A stretch of DNA of 64,000 nt from Stenotrophomonas sp. BIO128-Bstrain (GCF_030128875.1 NZ_CP124620.1:2294001-2358000); one strand, 5' to 3'. Counted from the first letter of the stretch, positions 43,597 to 53,764 are shown. The notes: generated from the letters alone by a model not told the origin. A program made the numbers and translations.

Positions 43597-45983
43597 CAGT
43601 AGCGGATCCGGTATTCGGCGTAGAGGTTGCGGCCGTCGGTGTCATACGGCGCGTTCCGCGAGTAGATCAGGCCACGGCTGGCCTGGAAGCTGGCCTCGTC
43701 CGGGTAGCGGTTGAAGAGGTTGTCCGCGCCGATCCGCAGCGTCTGCTGCTCGGTGACGTTCCAGCTCACCGCCAGATCGACGAAGCTCATCGCCCCGAAG
43801 CGCTGGAAGATGTCGCCGGTGGCATTGCCCGAAGAGTCTGTCCATGCCCCGTAGTATCGCAGCTTGCCGAGCACGCTGAAGCGGCCCCACGCATAGGTAC
43901 TGCTGAGCGTGGCCTTCTGCCGCGGCAGGCGCTCTTCGAAGATGCGGCGCTGGCTTTCGTTGGTGGCCACGCCGGTGGCACCACTGTCCACCTGGGTCTG
44001 GTTGTAGTTGTAGCCCAGCGTGGTGCTCAGGCGGCCCGCGCCGAGTGCGGTGGTGTGGCTGGCCACCACGTCGACACCGCGCGTGGTGGTATCGAAATCG
44101 TTGGTGTAGAAGCTCACCGAGGTGTACGCCAGCGGGTTGGGTACCCCGGCCGGCACCGCGAACGAGGCCGACTGGCTGAAGCGATCGGTGACCTTGATGT
44201 CGTACAGGTCCACCGAGCCGGAGAAGCCCAGCTCATTCTTCCAGGTCAGACCGAGCGAGGCGGTGCGCGATTGCTCCGGCTTGAGCGGTTTGGCCCCCAG
44301 CTGGATCGCCAGCGGATCGCTGGGCGACAGGCGGCCGGTGGTGAACACCTGCAAGGTCACGGTATCCAGGCCCTGCTGGGTGCTCTGGGTGTAGAGCTGG
44401 CCAGGCGTGGGCGCACGGAAGCCGGTGGAGACCGAGCCGCGCAGCGCCAGGTCCGGGGTGAACTCGAAGCGGCTGGAGAGCTTGCCGTCCACGCTCTCAC
44501 CGAACGCGGAGAAGTGTTCGTATCGGGTCGCCGCGCCCACGGTCCAGCGGGCGGTCAACGGCGCTTCGACATCGATGTAGGCCGCGCGGCTGCGCTGGCT
44601 CCAGCGCCCGGCATTGGCCGCGCTGAACCCCGGCGCACCGTTGGCGCCCCCGGCCAGGCCGGTCACCGCGCCCGGGCCGATCGCATAGGACGCCGGATCA
44701 CCGGCATCCACGCCGTAGGTTTCCTCGCGCGTCTCCGCACCGAAGGCGATGTTGATCGGCGCGGCCAGCGCGCTGACCGGCAGCGAGTAGACGATATCCG
44801 CGTTGAGGTTCTTCTCTTCCTGCGAGAGGCGGCCGAGGTAGAAGGCGGTGGGGCTGTCCGGGCCGAGCGAGGCATTGATCGAGTTGCCCAGCGTGTAGTC
44901 GATGCGGTTGCGCCCGTAAGAGCCGCTCACATCCCAGCGCCAGCGCTCGCCCCAGTAACCGCGCAGACCGAGCACGCCCTGCAGATCGTCCTGCTCGTTG
45001 CCGTACTTCGGGCTGAAGCCGGTCGGGTACAGGCTGCGTGCGTCCCAGCCAGGGAATACGCGGCTGCGGTTGTAGACCGAGGCGGTGCCGTCGGGATTGC
45101 GCCAGTTGAAATCGCTGACACCCTCGCTGTGGCCGTACAGACCGAAGCCGTACAGGTCGACGCTGTCGTTCAAGGCCAGGTTGAGGTTGAAGCCGAAATG
45201 CCGGTTTTCCAGGTCCGGCTGGCCCCAGCGCTGCACCGGATCGGACACGGCCAGCTCCGGGTGGGCGTTCTGGAAGGCGATCGCATCGGCGCGCTGACGG
45301 CTGCGCGAGGTCGCATCGGATTTGTCCCAGTCGGCGAACAGCGACAGGCTGCCCTTGTCGCCCAGCGCGAAGCCGTGGCGGCCCCCGATCTTGCGGCCCA
45401 GGCCATCGCCCTCGCTGTACTCGGAGACCCCCAGCGACAGCTCACCGCCGACCCGGTCATCCAGGATGATGTTGATGACGCCGGCGATCGCGTCCGAGCC
45501 GTACTGCGCGGACGCGCCGTCGCGCAGCACTTCGATGCGCTGGATCGCATGCACCGGAATCTGGGCCAGGTCCGGCCCCTGCGCGCCACGTGCGCCCAGC
45601 AGCGCCGAGCGGTGGAAGCGGCGACCATTGACCAGCACCAGGGTCTGGTCCGGCGAGAGGCCGCGCAGCGTGGCCGGCCGCACGAACACCAGGCCATCAT
45701 TCATCGGCATGCGCTGGACCACGAACGACGGCACCAGCTGGGCCAGCACATCGTTGAGGTCGGAGGATTCGATCGCCTGGATTTCTTCCTGCGAGAACAC
45801 GTCCACCGGGGCCAGCGTGTCGAACTGCGTGCGGTTGCTGCCGCGCGTGCCGGTGACGATCATCGTGTCCAGGGTGGCGGGGGCCGCGGCATTCCCTGCC
45901 GGGGCGGCCTCGGCACGCGCATCGGCGGCCAGGGCGAAGGTAAGGACGGACGACACCGCTACAGCAAGCACACAACGATTCAC
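43596..45983 (-). CDS. TonB-dependent receptor coupled to the PLP enzyme
   Basis: Outer-membrane receptor of 795 residues. A signal peptide (to ADARA) and a TonB-box-like LDTMIVTGTR precede a plug domain (LVLVNGRRFHRSALLG, IEVLRDGASAQYGSDAIAGVINIIL) and a 22-strand barrel ending in an aromatic terminal strand (YAEYRIRY). No STN domain. The plug type is that of vitamin/peptide/small-molecule receptors, not clearly siderophore-specific. It lies divergent to a siderophore receptor with a Fur-like box between them. Confidence 0.93.
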   Translation of the reverse strand: MNRCVLAVAVSSVLTFALAADARAEAAPAGNAAAPATLDTMIVTGTRGSNRTQFDTLAPVDVFSQEEIQAIESSDLNDVLAQLVPSFVVQRMPMNDGLVFVRPATLRGLSPDQTLVLVNGRRFHRSALLGARGAQGPDLAQIPVHAIQRIEVLRDGASAQYGSDAIAGVINIILDDRVGGELSLGVSEYSEGDGLGRKIGGRHGFALGDKGSLSLFADWDKSDATSRSRQRADAIAFQNAHPELAVSDPVQRWGQPDLENRHFGFNLNLALNDSVDLYGFGLYGHSEGVSDFNWRNPDGTASVYNRSRVFPGWDARSLYPTGFSPKYGNEQDDLQGVLGLRGYWGERWRWDVSGSYGRNRIDYTLGNSINASLGPDSPTAFYLGRLSQEEKNLNADIVYSLPVSALAAPINIAFGAETREETYGVDAGDPASYAIGPGAVTGLAGGANGAPGFSAANAGRWSQRSRAAYIDVEAPLTARWTVGAATRYEHFSAFGESVDGKLSSRFEFTPDLALRGSVSTGFRAPTPGQLYTQSTQQGLDTVTLQVFTTGRLSPSDPLAIQLGAKPLKPEQSRTASLGLTWKNELGFSGSVDLYDIKVTDRFSQSASFAVPAGVPNPLAYTSVSFYTNDFDTTTRGVDVVASHTTALGAGRLSTTLGYNYNQTQVDSGATGVATNESQRRIFEERLPRQKATLSSTYAWGRFSVLGKLRYYGAWTDSSGNATGDIFQRFGAMSFVDLAVSWNVTEQQTLRIGADNLFNRYPDEASFQASRGLIYSRNAPYDTDGRNLYAEYRIRY

Positions 45984-46352
45984 TGACGACTCCGCGTAAG
46001 AACAGGTGGGGGTTCGCCGTGACGGCTTGTCACGACATCCTCACAGTGTGTTGACGCGATATTGCCCGGCAGTGACACGCAGACGACCGTCGTTGCCGCC
46101 CCCGCGCATACGCCCGCGCACGGCGTTTTCCTGGTTTCGACACCGCCATGACGCTTGTCTAACGAAATGATAATGACTATCATTCACTGATCGGCTGTAC
46201 GCCTAGCCAACCGGCGCCCGGATGCCTCACGCCTTCCCCGCGCAACGCCCCGTGTACACCTCCTGATCCGCTGCCTCGCCTGCCCTGCTGCCCTGCTGCC
46301 CCCGGCAGCGTCACTGCGCGTGCGGCCGTTTTCCCACATTGGAAGTGTTGCC
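45984..46352. other. 369-base divergent promoter region of two TonB receptors
   Basis: No credible gene. It holds the 5' regions of both receptor genes and one Fur-box-like palindrome near the middle; AT-rich sequence is confined to about 46160-46190. Confidence 0.7.
46166..46184. promoter_or_regulatory. Fur-box-like palindrome
   Basis: AATGATA-ATGAC-TATCATT, a perfect 7-bp inverted repeat close to the Fur consensus GATAATGATAATCATTATC. It sits about 170-180 bases from the start codon on each side and also provides -10-like sequence, so it could repress one or both divergent operons when iron is ample. Confidence 0.8.
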
Positions 46353-48584
46353 ATGACCCGTTCGTCCGCGTCACCGTTGTCCCGGCCATCGTTGTTGACC
46401 CTCGCGCTTGTTGCTGCCCTCGCCGGGCCGGCGCTGCCCGCCTTTGCCGAGGCCGGGCCGAATGAGGCAACCACGCTGGACACGGTCAAGGTGACCGCCG
46501 ATGGCGAGATCCCGAATTCCTACACGGTCAAGCAGGCCAGCACCGCCACCAAGTTGAACCTGTCGCTGCGCCACACCCCCCAGTCGGTCACCGTGCTGAC
46601 CCGCCAGCGTCTGGACGACATGGGCCTGTACGCCCTGTCCGATGTGATGGGCCAGGTCACCGGCGTGCATGTGTCGGTCACCGATTCGGAGCGCATCAAC
46701 TACATCTCGCGTGGCTACAGCATCACCAATTTCCAGATCGACGGGATGCTCAACACGTTCGGTGGCTCGCTCAAGACCAACACCGACAGCGCGATCTACG
46801 AGCGCATCGAAGTGGTCCGCGGTGCCACCGGCCTGACCACCGGCGCCGGTGATCCGTCGGGCACGATCAACATGGTCCGCAAGCGACCGACCCAGGAGAT
46901 GGCGATGAGCGCCGGGCTGACCCTGGGCCGCTGGGGCAACCAGCGTCTGGAAGCGGACATCGGCGGCCCGATCGCGCTGGATGGCCGCGTGCGTGCGCGC
47001 TTCGTGGCCGCCAAGCAGCAGAGCGATTCCTTCCGCGATGTGTACCGTCTGGACAAGGACGTGTTCTACGGCATCGTGCAGGCCGACTTGACCGACAGCA
47101 CCCTGTTCGAAGTCGGCTATGACTACCAGTCGCCGGAAACCAAGGGCGTGACCTGGGGCGTGGTGCCGTACTGGGGCCCGGACGGCAAGCCGGCCAACCT
47201 ACCCCGCTCGACCAACCTCTCGGCACGCTGGAGCAGCTGGCCGATCGTGGAGAAGACCACCTTCGTGCGCCTGGAGCAGCAACTCGGCAACGGCTGGTCG
47301 CTGAAGGCCAGCGCGACCCGCGCCAAGCGCAACACCGATGGCGACGTCTGGTATGGCGCGCAGGGGTATCCGGCACCGGACGGCACCGGGGTGCGCGCCT
47401 ATCTCTCGCATTTCGCCGAGCGCAGCGAAATGAACGTGTTCGACCTCAACGCCAGCGGCCCGTTCCAGCTGTTCGGCCGTGAACACGAGCTGGTGGCGGG
47501 CGTCGGCCAATCCGTGCGCAAGGGCGAATCGCCTGCCTCGGCGTTCACGCAGCCGCCGGGCTATGACGTCGTGCCGGACTGGCGCCACTGGACCGGGGAT
47601 GTCGCCCCGTTGCCGCTCACCCGGCATGACTGGCTGGCCTCGGAGAACGAGCTGACGCAGAAGGCCGCCTACGTGGCCGCCCGCCTGCAGCTGGCCGATC
47701 CGTTGCTGGCCGTGCTCGGCGCGCGCTACGGCAGCTGGGAAACCCGCAGCTGGCGCTACACCCACGATGCTGCCGGCAACCGCACCGGCACCACCCGCGG
47801 CGGCTACAAGCCCGACGATTCGCTGACCCCGTACTTCGGCCTGGTCTACGATTTCAGCAGGCAGTTCAGCGCCTACGCCAGCTACACCGACATCTTCCAG
47901 CCGCAGGACTACCGCGACAAGAACAACGACTACCTGGAGCCGGTGGTCGGCGACATGTGGGAGGCTGGCCTGAAGGGTGAATTCTTCGGTGGACGCCTGA
48001 ACACCTCCGCCGCGGTGTTCAAGGGCGAGAAGGACAATGTCGCCGAGCTCGATGACTCGGTGCCGGCCGCCTCGCTGCCCGATGGCAGCAGCGCCTACCG
48101 TTCCACCGGCAAGGGCAACAAGGTCAAGGGCTGGGAACTGGAAGCCCAGGGCAGCCTGACCGCGAACTGGAACCTCTCGGCCGGTTTCGCGCACACCACC
48201 ATCCGCAACCAGGCCGGCGTGGCGCAGAACACCACCAACCCGGTGGACACCTTCCGCCTCAACACCAGCTGGCGCCCGAGCGGTGAGTGGAACCGCCTGT
48301 CGCTGGGCGGTGGCGTGACCTGGCAGAGCCGGATCTACCGCACCAGCACCAAGCCGCGCGCGGATTACGCGACCAGCGGCCGTACCGAATCGGCGTTCAT
48401 CACCCAGGACGCGTTCTACCTGGTGAATGTGTTCGCCGGCTACCGCTTCAACGACAACTTCTCCGCGCAGCTCAACGTCAACAACCTGCTCGACAAGAAG
48501 TACTTCAGCAACGTCGGTTTCTACAACGGCGTGTACTGGGGCGAACCGCGCAACGTGATGTTGAACCTGCGCTGGAAGCTCTGA
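46353..48584 (+). CDS. TonB-dependent siderophore receptor
   Basis: Outer-membrane ferric-siderophore receptor of 743 residues in the FhuE/FpvA/FoxA group. A signal peptide (to PAFAEA) and TonB box-like TLDTVKVTAD precede the plug: LRHTPQSVTVLTRQRLDDMG, YISRGYSITNFQIDGML, YERIEVVRGATGLTTGAGDPSGTINMVRKRP are diagnostic of this group. The barrel ends NVMLNLRWKL. It lacks an STN signalling domain. GGAAG lies upstream of the ATG. First gene of an iron operon. Confidence 0.94.
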   Translation: MTRSSASPLSRPSLLTLALVAALAGPALPAFAEAGPNEATTLDTVKVTADGEIPNSYTVKQASTATKLNLSLRHTPQSVTVLTRQRLDDMGLYALSDVMGQVTGVHVSVTDSERINYISRGYSITNFQIDGMLNTFGGSLKTNTDSAIYERIEVVRGATGLTTGAGDPSGTINMVRKRPTQEMAMSAGLTLGRWGNQRLEADIGGPIALDGRVRARFVAAKQQSDSFRDVYRLDKDVFYGIVQADLTDSTLFEVGYDYQSPETKGVTWGVVPYWGPDGKPANLPRSTNLSARWSSWPIVEKTTFVRLEQQLGNGWSLKASATRAKRNTDGDVWYGAQGYPAPDGTGVRAYLSHFAERSEMNVFDLNASGPFQLFGREHELVAGVGQSVRKGESPASAFTQPPGYDVVPDWRHWTGDVAPLPLTRHDWLASENELTQKAAYVAARLQLADPLLAVLGARYGSWETRSWRYTHDAAGNRTGTTRGGYKPDDSLTPYFGLVYDFSRQFSAYASYTDIFQPQDYRDKNNDYLEPVVGDMWEAGLKGEFFGGRLNTSAAVFKGEKDNVAELDDSVPAASLPDGSSAYRSTGKGNKVKGWELEAQGSLTANWNLSAGFAHTTIRNQAGVAQNTTNPVDTFRLNTSWRPSGEWNRLSLGGGVTWQSRIYRTSTKPRADYATSGRTESAFITQDAFYLVNVFAGYRFNDNFSAQLNVNNLLDKKYFSNVGFYNGVYWGEPRNVMLNLRWKL

Positions 48585-48631
48585 CACCGGCTCCAAGGGA
48601 CCACTGCGACGCGCAGTGAACACGGCCACGG

Positions 48632-49027
48632 ATGGCCACTATCCTTCATCACCGGCTGCGGCCGGTGATGCCCGTTTCCCCGATCGATCAGCAGGTTTCC
48701 GTGGACAGCACGCCGCACGCCAGCGCCAGGTTCAACCGTCTTGGTTCCTTCTTCACCCGCCCCTGGCTGGGTGTGTTGTCACGTTCGCTCGCCGCGATCT
48801 TCGGCGGCTACGCGCTGGCCGCGACCTGCTCGATGTTCTTCGCGGTCGCCCTGCCGATCGCGCGCGGGCAGGCCGTGCTGACCGGCATGATGGTGGCGAT
48901 CGTGCTGTGCGCCTGCGCGGCGCTGTGGGCGTTCGCTACCCGCACCGCCCTGCGCGCCTGGGTCGGCATCCTGATACCCACCGTGCTGTTCTGGGTGGGC
49001 ACCCGCCTGCTGCAGGGGGCCGCATGA
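48632..49027 (+). CDS. DUF3649 membrane protein
   Basis: Small inner-membrane protein (131 residues, or 119 from the ATG at 48668) with three hydrophobic segments (LSRSLAAIFGGYALAATCSMFFAV; AVLTGMMVAIVLCACAALWAF; WVGILIPTVLFWVGTRLL). DUF3649 proteins occur beside siderophore receptors and PepSY proteins. Its stop overlaps the next start by four bases. Confidence 0.82.
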   Translation: MATILHHRLRPVMPVSPIDQQVSVDSTPHASARFNRLGSFFTRPWLGVLSRSLAAIFGGYALAATCSMFFAVALPIARGQAVLTGMMVAIVLCACAALWAFATRTALRAWVGILIPTVLFWVGTRLLQGAA

Positions 49028-50640
49028 AGAACGGATTCCGCCAGTCGATGGCGTGGCTGCACACCTGGACCGGCCTGCTGGTCGGCTGGCTGCTGCTGCT
49101 GATTTTCATGGCCGGCACGGCCAGCTACTACCGTGAGGAAATCAGCCGCTGGATGCGCCCGGAACTGCCGCGCAGCAGCGTCACCGCCGATGTGGCCGCC
49201 GAGCGTGCGCTGACCTTCCTGCAGCACAAGGCGCCACAGGCCGAGAGCTGGAACGTCACCCTGCCTGACCCGCGCAACCCGGCGATGCGCATGTTCTGGC
49301 GCAACCCCGAATCAATGGTCAAGCCGCCGGTGGAAGGCGAGCGGCGCCGGCGCGGCGGTGGCCGTTTCGGCGATGCCACCGTGGATCCGAACACCGGCGA
49401 GGAAATCGCCGCGCGCGAAACCCGCGGTGGCGACTTCTTCTACCGCCTGCATTTCGACCTGCACTACATCCCGGTGTACTGGGCGCGTTACCTGGTCGGC
49501 TTCTGCGCGATGTTCATGCTGGTGGCGATCATCACCGGCGTGATCACGCACAAGAAGATCTTCAAGGACTTCTTCACCTTCCGCCCGGAGAAGGGCCTGC
49601 GTTCGTGGCTGGATTTCCATAACGTCAGCGCGGTGATGGCGCTGCCGTACCACGCGATGATCACCTATACCGGCATCGTCACCTTGATGTTCATGTACCT
49701 GCCGTGGGGCGTGAGCGTGGCCTACCCCAAGGATGAGGAGGCGTTCTTCAGCGAGGCCTTCGCGCGCCTGGCCGAGATCGAGACCCCGGCCGAAGGACGC
49801 GCCAAGCCGCTGCCGATCCAGCAGCTGCTGGACAGCGCCCGCGCCGAATGGAAGGGGGCGGATGTCGCCGGCTTCACCCTGTACCACCCGGGCGCAGCGA
49901 ATGCGATCGTGGATATCACCCAGCGCGATGGGAAGCGCCTGTCGGTGGATACCCCGTCGCTGCGCTTCAACGCCGTCACCGGGCAATTGCTCGAGGCCAG
50001 TCCGGCCTCCGGTGGTGCGACCCAGACCCGCGGCGTGATGTACGGGCTGCACCTGGCGCGCTTCGCCGATTGGGGCCTGCGTGCGCTGTTCTTCCTGTCC
50101 GGCCTGATCGGCTGCCTGATGGTCGCCAGCGGCGTGGTGCTGTGGGCGGTCAAGGAGCGGCCCAAGCACGCCAAGTCCGGCAAGACCGGGTTCGGCCTGC
50201 GCCTGGTCGACGCGCTCAACATCGGTGCGGTGGCTGGCCTGCCGATCGCGTTCGCCACCTATTTCCTGGCCAATCGCCTGCTGCCGGTGCAGATGGCCGA
50301 GCGCTCCAACGCCGAGGTCAATGCGTTCTTCTATGCCTGGGCCGCCGCATTGCTGGCCGGTTTCATCTGGCCCAAGCGGATGATGTGGACCTGGCAGCTG
50401 TACCTGGGGGGCGTGCTGTTCGCCCTGATTCCGGTGGTCAACGCCTTCACCACGCAGGCGCATCTGGGCGTCACCCTGCGCACCGGTGACTGGGTGCTGG
50501 CCGGGTTCGATCTGACCATGCTCGCCTTCGGCGCGATGCTGGCCTACTGCGGCCATCGCATGCAGCGTTGGCAGCCACCGCTGAGCGCGGCTGAGAAGAA
50601 GCGCCGCCAGCAGGCCGCTGCTGCGGAGGCGACGGCATGA
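49024..50640 (+). CDS. PepSY-associated TM protein (PiuB-like)
   Basis: Inner-membrane protein of 538 residues with an N-terminal helix (LHTWTGLLVGWLLLLIFMAGTASYY), a periplasmic PepSY-like region, and further helices. Histidines such as YRLHFDLHYIP, DFHNVSAVMALPYH and GLHLARF could bind haem. PiuB-like proteins are proposed to reduce ferric siderophores in the periplasm. Overlaps both neighbours by four bases. Confidence 0.9.
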   Translation: MKNGFRQSMAWLHTWTGLLVGWLLLLIFMAGTASYYREEISRWMRPELPRSSVTADVAAERALTFLQHKAPQAESWNVTLPDPRNPAMRMFWRNPESMVKPPVEGERRRRGGGRFGDATVDPNTGEEIAARETRGGDFFYRLHFDLHYIPVYWARYLVGFCAMFMLVAIITGVITHKKIFKDFFTFRPEKGLRSWLDFHNVSAVMALPYHAMITYTGIVTLMFMYLPWGVSVAYPKDEEAFFSEAFARLAEIETPAEGRAKPLPIQQLLDSARAEWKGADVAGFTLYHPGAANAIVDITQRDGKRLSVDTPSLRFNAVTGQLLEASPASGGATQTRGVMYGLHLARFADWGLRALFFLSGLIGCLMVASGVVLWAVKERPKHAKSGKTGFGLRLVDALNIGAVAGLPIAFATYFLANRLLPVQMAERSNAEVNAFFYAWAAALLAGFIWPKRMMWTWQLYLGGVLFALIPVVNAFTTQAHLGVTLRTGDWVLAGFDLTMLAFGAMLAYCGHRMQRWQPPLSAAEKKRRQQAAAAEATA

Positions 50641-50972
50641 TGCTGCTCGCGATCACACTGACCTTCTCCGCGTTCACGGCGCTGTCGCTGGCCATGGACA
50701 AGCACCAGCTGGACCTGCACGGCAAAGCCGGCGCCAGCGCATCGCGCATGCGGGTGTGGCGCTGGGTGGGCTGGACGTTGCTGACCGTCGCCTTCGCATT
50801 GTGCGTGCTGGATCACGGCTGGGCGATCGGCCCGGTGCTGTGGCTGGGCGCGCTGACGATCAGCGGGTTGCTGATCGCGTTCGGGCTGTATCCGTACCGC
50901 CCGCGCTGGATTGCGCCGCTGGCCTGGGTGTTGCCGGTGGTGGGGCTGGCGGTGGCGCTGGTCGCGCGTTGA
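50637..50972 (+). CDS. DUF3325 membrane protein
   Basis: Small inner-membrane protein of 111 residues with about four helices and the conserved LAMDKHQLDLHG near the N-terminus, typical of DUF3325. It ends the receptor-DUF3649-PepSY-DUF3325 operon. The start overlaps the PepSY stop (ATGA). Confidence 0.85.
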   Translation: MMLLAITLTFSAFTALSLAMDKHQLDLHGKAGASASRMRVWRWVGWTLLTVAFALCVLDHGWAIGPVLWLGALTISGLLIAFGLYPYRPRWIAPLAWVLPVVGLAVALVAR

Positions 50973-50975
50973 GGG

Positions 50976-51002
50976 AGCAGCCACGCATGGCGTGGCTCTA
51001 CC
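50976..51002 (-). repeat. SMAG-type palindrome
   Basis: On the minus strand GTAG-AGCCACGCCATGCGTGGCTGC. It directly follows the DUF3325 stop and may stabilise the operon's 3' end. Confidence 0.75.
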
Positions 51003-51067
51003 TCCAGATCGATCCCTGCGGTGCACCCGCCGCACCCTCGCGGGCGTCGCCGCATCGCGATCGCCGG

Positions 51068-51616
51068 TCAGGGCACCAGTGAAAACATGTGCGCGTCGGC
51101 GGGACGGCCGTCGATGACCAGCCGGTTGCGTGCCACGCCCTCGCGAAGCGCGCCGGCCTTCTCCGCCACCCGTTCGCTGGCGAGGTTGCCCACCGCCACC
51201 ACGATCTCCACCCGTTGCAGGCCCAGCGGCCCGAACGCCTGGGCAGCCAGTGCCCGGACAACGCGGGGCGCCACGCCCTGGCCACGGCACGACTGCCGTA
51301 CCCAGTAGCCCAGGTTGCAGAACCGGGGATCGTGCTGGATCTTGTTCAGTCCCGCGCCGCCGACAAACGCCGCCGTGTCCTGCTCGAATATCCCGTACTC
51401 GCAGGCCGAGCCTGCCGCCCAGCCGTCGCGGCAGGCCTGGAACCACTGCAGCGCCTGCGCGACGCTGTAGTCGGCCGAGCTCCACGGCATCCAGCGCTGC
51501 ATGCCCTCGGCCGATTCACGCACCGCCGCCACAAACGGGGCGGCGTCGGCATCCTGGAACGGACGCAGCAGCAGTCCGTCGGCGGTGAGCGGGCTGTCGT
51601 CCATGCCAGCCGCCAT
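51068..51616 (-). CDS. GNAT acetyltransferase, RimJ/RimL-like
   Basis: GCN5-related N-acetyltransferase of about 182 residues. It has the RimJ/RimL pattern: LLLRPFQDADAAPFVAAV, NLGYWVRQSCRGQGVAPRVVRALAAQA (acetyl-CoA loop Q/RxxGxG/A) and RVEIVVAVGNLASERVAEKAGALREG. The start is ambiguous between 51616 and 51604. It lies three bases after rlmKL on the same strand. Confidence 0.88.
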   Translation of the reverse strand: MAAGMDDSPLTADGLLLRPFQDADAAPFVAAVRESAEGMQRWMPWSSADYSVAQALQWFQACRDGWAAGSACEYGIFEQDTAAFVGGAGLNKIQHDPRFCNLGYWVRQSCRGQGVAPRVVRALAAQAFGPLGLQRVEIVVAVGNLASERVAEKAGALREGVARNRLVIDGRPADAHMFSLVP

Positions 51617-51619
51617 CGG

Positions 51620-53764
51620 TCAGGCGCCATAGCGGCGCAGTTCCCACGCGCGGTGGATGCGCGGGTTGCGTTCGAAGTCCGCCCCGATGGTCTCGGGCGA
51701 AATCTCCTTGCATTCCGCGAATTCCTTGATCGCTTCGTCGTCCAGCTTGAAGCGGCGGAAGTTGTTGGAGAAGTACAGAACGCCTTCCGGGCTCAGGCGG
51801 GCCACGGCCGCGCGCAGCAGGCGCACGTGTTCGCGCTGGATGTCGAAGTCATCGGCGCGGGCGGAGTTGGAGAAGGTCGGCGGATCGCAGAAGATCACGT
51901 CGAAGCGGTGGCGCTCGGCCTCCAGCCACGCCAGTGCATCGGCCTGGATCAGCTGGTGCTGGCTGCCGCCCTTGCCGTTCAAGGCCAGGTTGTCGGCACA
52001 CCACTGCAGGTAGGTGCCGGACAGGTCCACGCTGGTGGTCGATGCCGCACCCGCCACCGCCGCCTGCACGCTGGCCACACCGGTGTAGCAGAACAGGTTG
52101 AGGAAGCGCTTGCCCTGGGCTTCCTGCGCCATGTGCCAGCGCAGCGGGCGGTGGTCCAGGAACAGGCCGGTGTCCAGGTAATCGAACAGGTTCACGCGCA
52201 GCAGCGCGTCGTTCTCGCGAACCAGCACGAACTCGCCGCGCTGCTCGAAGCGGCCGTACTTGCTGCCGCCCTTGCCGCGTTCGCGCGACTTCAGTGCGAC
52301 CTGCTCGGCCGGCACCTGGAACACCTCGCGGGCAGCCGACAGCAGCTCGTTGCGGCGGCGACGCACATCGACATCGGGAATGGTCGCCGGGGCCGCGTAT
52401 TCCTGCACATGCAGGAAGGTGCGACGGGCACCGCCGTCTTCTTCGTAGACGTCGATGGCGGCGGCGTATTCGGGCAGATCGGCATCGTAGACGCGGTAGC
52501 AGGTGATGCTCTCGCGCGCCCGCCAGGTCTTGAATTTCTTGATGTTCTTGCGCAGGCGGTTGGCCACCATCTGCGCGCCTTCGCTGAGCTCGCGCGGTTG
52601 GCCGGTGTTCTCACGCTGCGGCACGGCGATCGGGTCGCAGACGATCAGCGCGCACTCGATGGCGCCGTTGAACAGCTGGTACTTCTTGTTGGCGCGCAGG
52701 CCGGTGGCAAACGCCAGGTCCGCACTGCCGCACAGCAGGCTGGCACGCCACTGCGGCACCGCGCGCTTGAGCGCGTCGCCGAGGCGGCGGTACAGCAGCG
52801 CATCGGCGGCCAGGCGCTCGTCATAGGGCGGATTGCAGACCACGCAGCCGGTTTCCTGCGGCGGCACCTGCACATCGGCCACGTCGCGAACGCCGAACCA
52901 GATCGCGTGCGAGACGCCAGCGGTCTCGGCATTTTCCTTGGCCGCGCGGATCGCATGCGGGTCGATATCGCTGCCGTGGATGACCTGCTTGAGCGCACCG
53001 CGGCCGGCTTCCTCGCGCGTACGCGCTTCGGCCATCAGGGTGTTCCAGCTCTCGCGGTCGAAGCCCAGCCAGCGGCTCGGCGGGATGCTGCCGTGTCGCT
53101 GCAGGCCCGGGGCGACGTCGGCGGCCATCAGCGCGCCTTCGATCAGCAGCGTGCCGCTGCCGCACATCGGGTCCAGCAGGCCACCGCCTTCGCTGTGGAT
53201 CTTCGGCCAGTTGGCGCGCAGCAATACCGCAGCGGCCAGGTTTTCCTTCAGCGGCGCCTCGTTCTGCGCCATGCGCCAGCCACGACGGTGCATCGGGCCA
53301 CCGCCCAGATCGATCGAGATCGTGGCGCGGCCCTTGCGCAGCGACAGGTTGATGCGCACATCCGGGAACTCCACGTTCACCGACGGCCGTTCCAGGCCCT
53401 GCGCGCGCAGGCTGTCGACCACGCCATCCTTGACCCGCTGCGCGGCGAAGCGCGCGTGGGTGATCTCGGTGCCGGACACATGCGCATCCACCGACAGGGT
53501 CAGCTCGGGGCTGATGTGCTGCTCCCACGCCATCGCCGACACGCCCTGGTAGAGCGAGCCCTCATCCGGGCACTCGAACTCGGCCAGCGGCCACAGCACC
53601 CGGCTGGCCAGGCGCGACCACAGCACCACGCGCTGTGCCTGCGCCAGCTCGCCCTCGGCGTTGACGCCGGAAATGGTGGCGGTGGCCTTGTCCAGGCCGA
53701 GCGCCAACAGTTCGTCGGCGAGCAGATACTCCAGGCCCTTGGCGCAGGAAACAAAGAATTTCAC
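51620..53764 (-). CDS. rlmKL: 23S rRNA (m2G2445/m7G2069) methyltransferase
   Basis: Fused RlmL-RlmK rRNA methyltransferase, 714 residues. It has a THUMP domain (about 50-160), an RlmL domain with [15 protein letters not shown] and NPPYDER, then an RlmK domain with [18 protein letters not shown] and CDPPTFSNS. The start is a GTG at 53764, giving the family N-terminus ([18 protein letters not shown]). Confidence 0.96.
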   Translation of the reverse strand: MKFFVSCAKGLEYLLADELLALGLDKATATISGVNAEGELAQAQRVVLWSRLASRVLWPLAEFECPDEGSLYQGVSAMAWEQHISPELTLSVDAHVSGTEITHARFAAQRVKDGVVDSLRAQGLERPSVNVEFPDVRINLSLRKGRATISIDLGGGPMHRRGWRMAQNEAPLKENLAAAVLLRANWPKIHSEGGGLLDPMCGSGTLLIEGALMAADVAPGLQRHGSIPPSRWLGFDRESWNTLMAEARTREEAGRGALKQVIHGSDIDPHAIRAAKENAETAGVSHAIWFGVRDVADVQVPPQETGCVVCNPPYDERLAADALLYRRLGDALKRAVPQWRASLLCGSADLAFATGLRANKKYQLFNGAIECALIVCDPIAVPQRENTGQPRELSEGAQMVANRLRKNIKKFKTWRARESITCYRVYDADLPEYAAAIDVYEEDGGARRTFLHVQEYAAPATIPDVDVRRRRNELLSAAREVFQVPAEQVALKSRERGKGGSKYGRFEQRGEFVLVRENDALLRVNLFDYLDTGLFLDHRPLRWHMAQEAQGKRFLNLFCYTGVASVQAAVAGAASTTSVDLSGTYLQWCADNLALNGKGGSQHQLIQADALAWLEAERHRFDVIFCDPPTFSNSARADDFDIQREHVRLLRAAVARLSPEGVLYFSNNFRRFKLDDEAIKEFAECKEISPETIGADFERNPRIHRAWELRRYGA

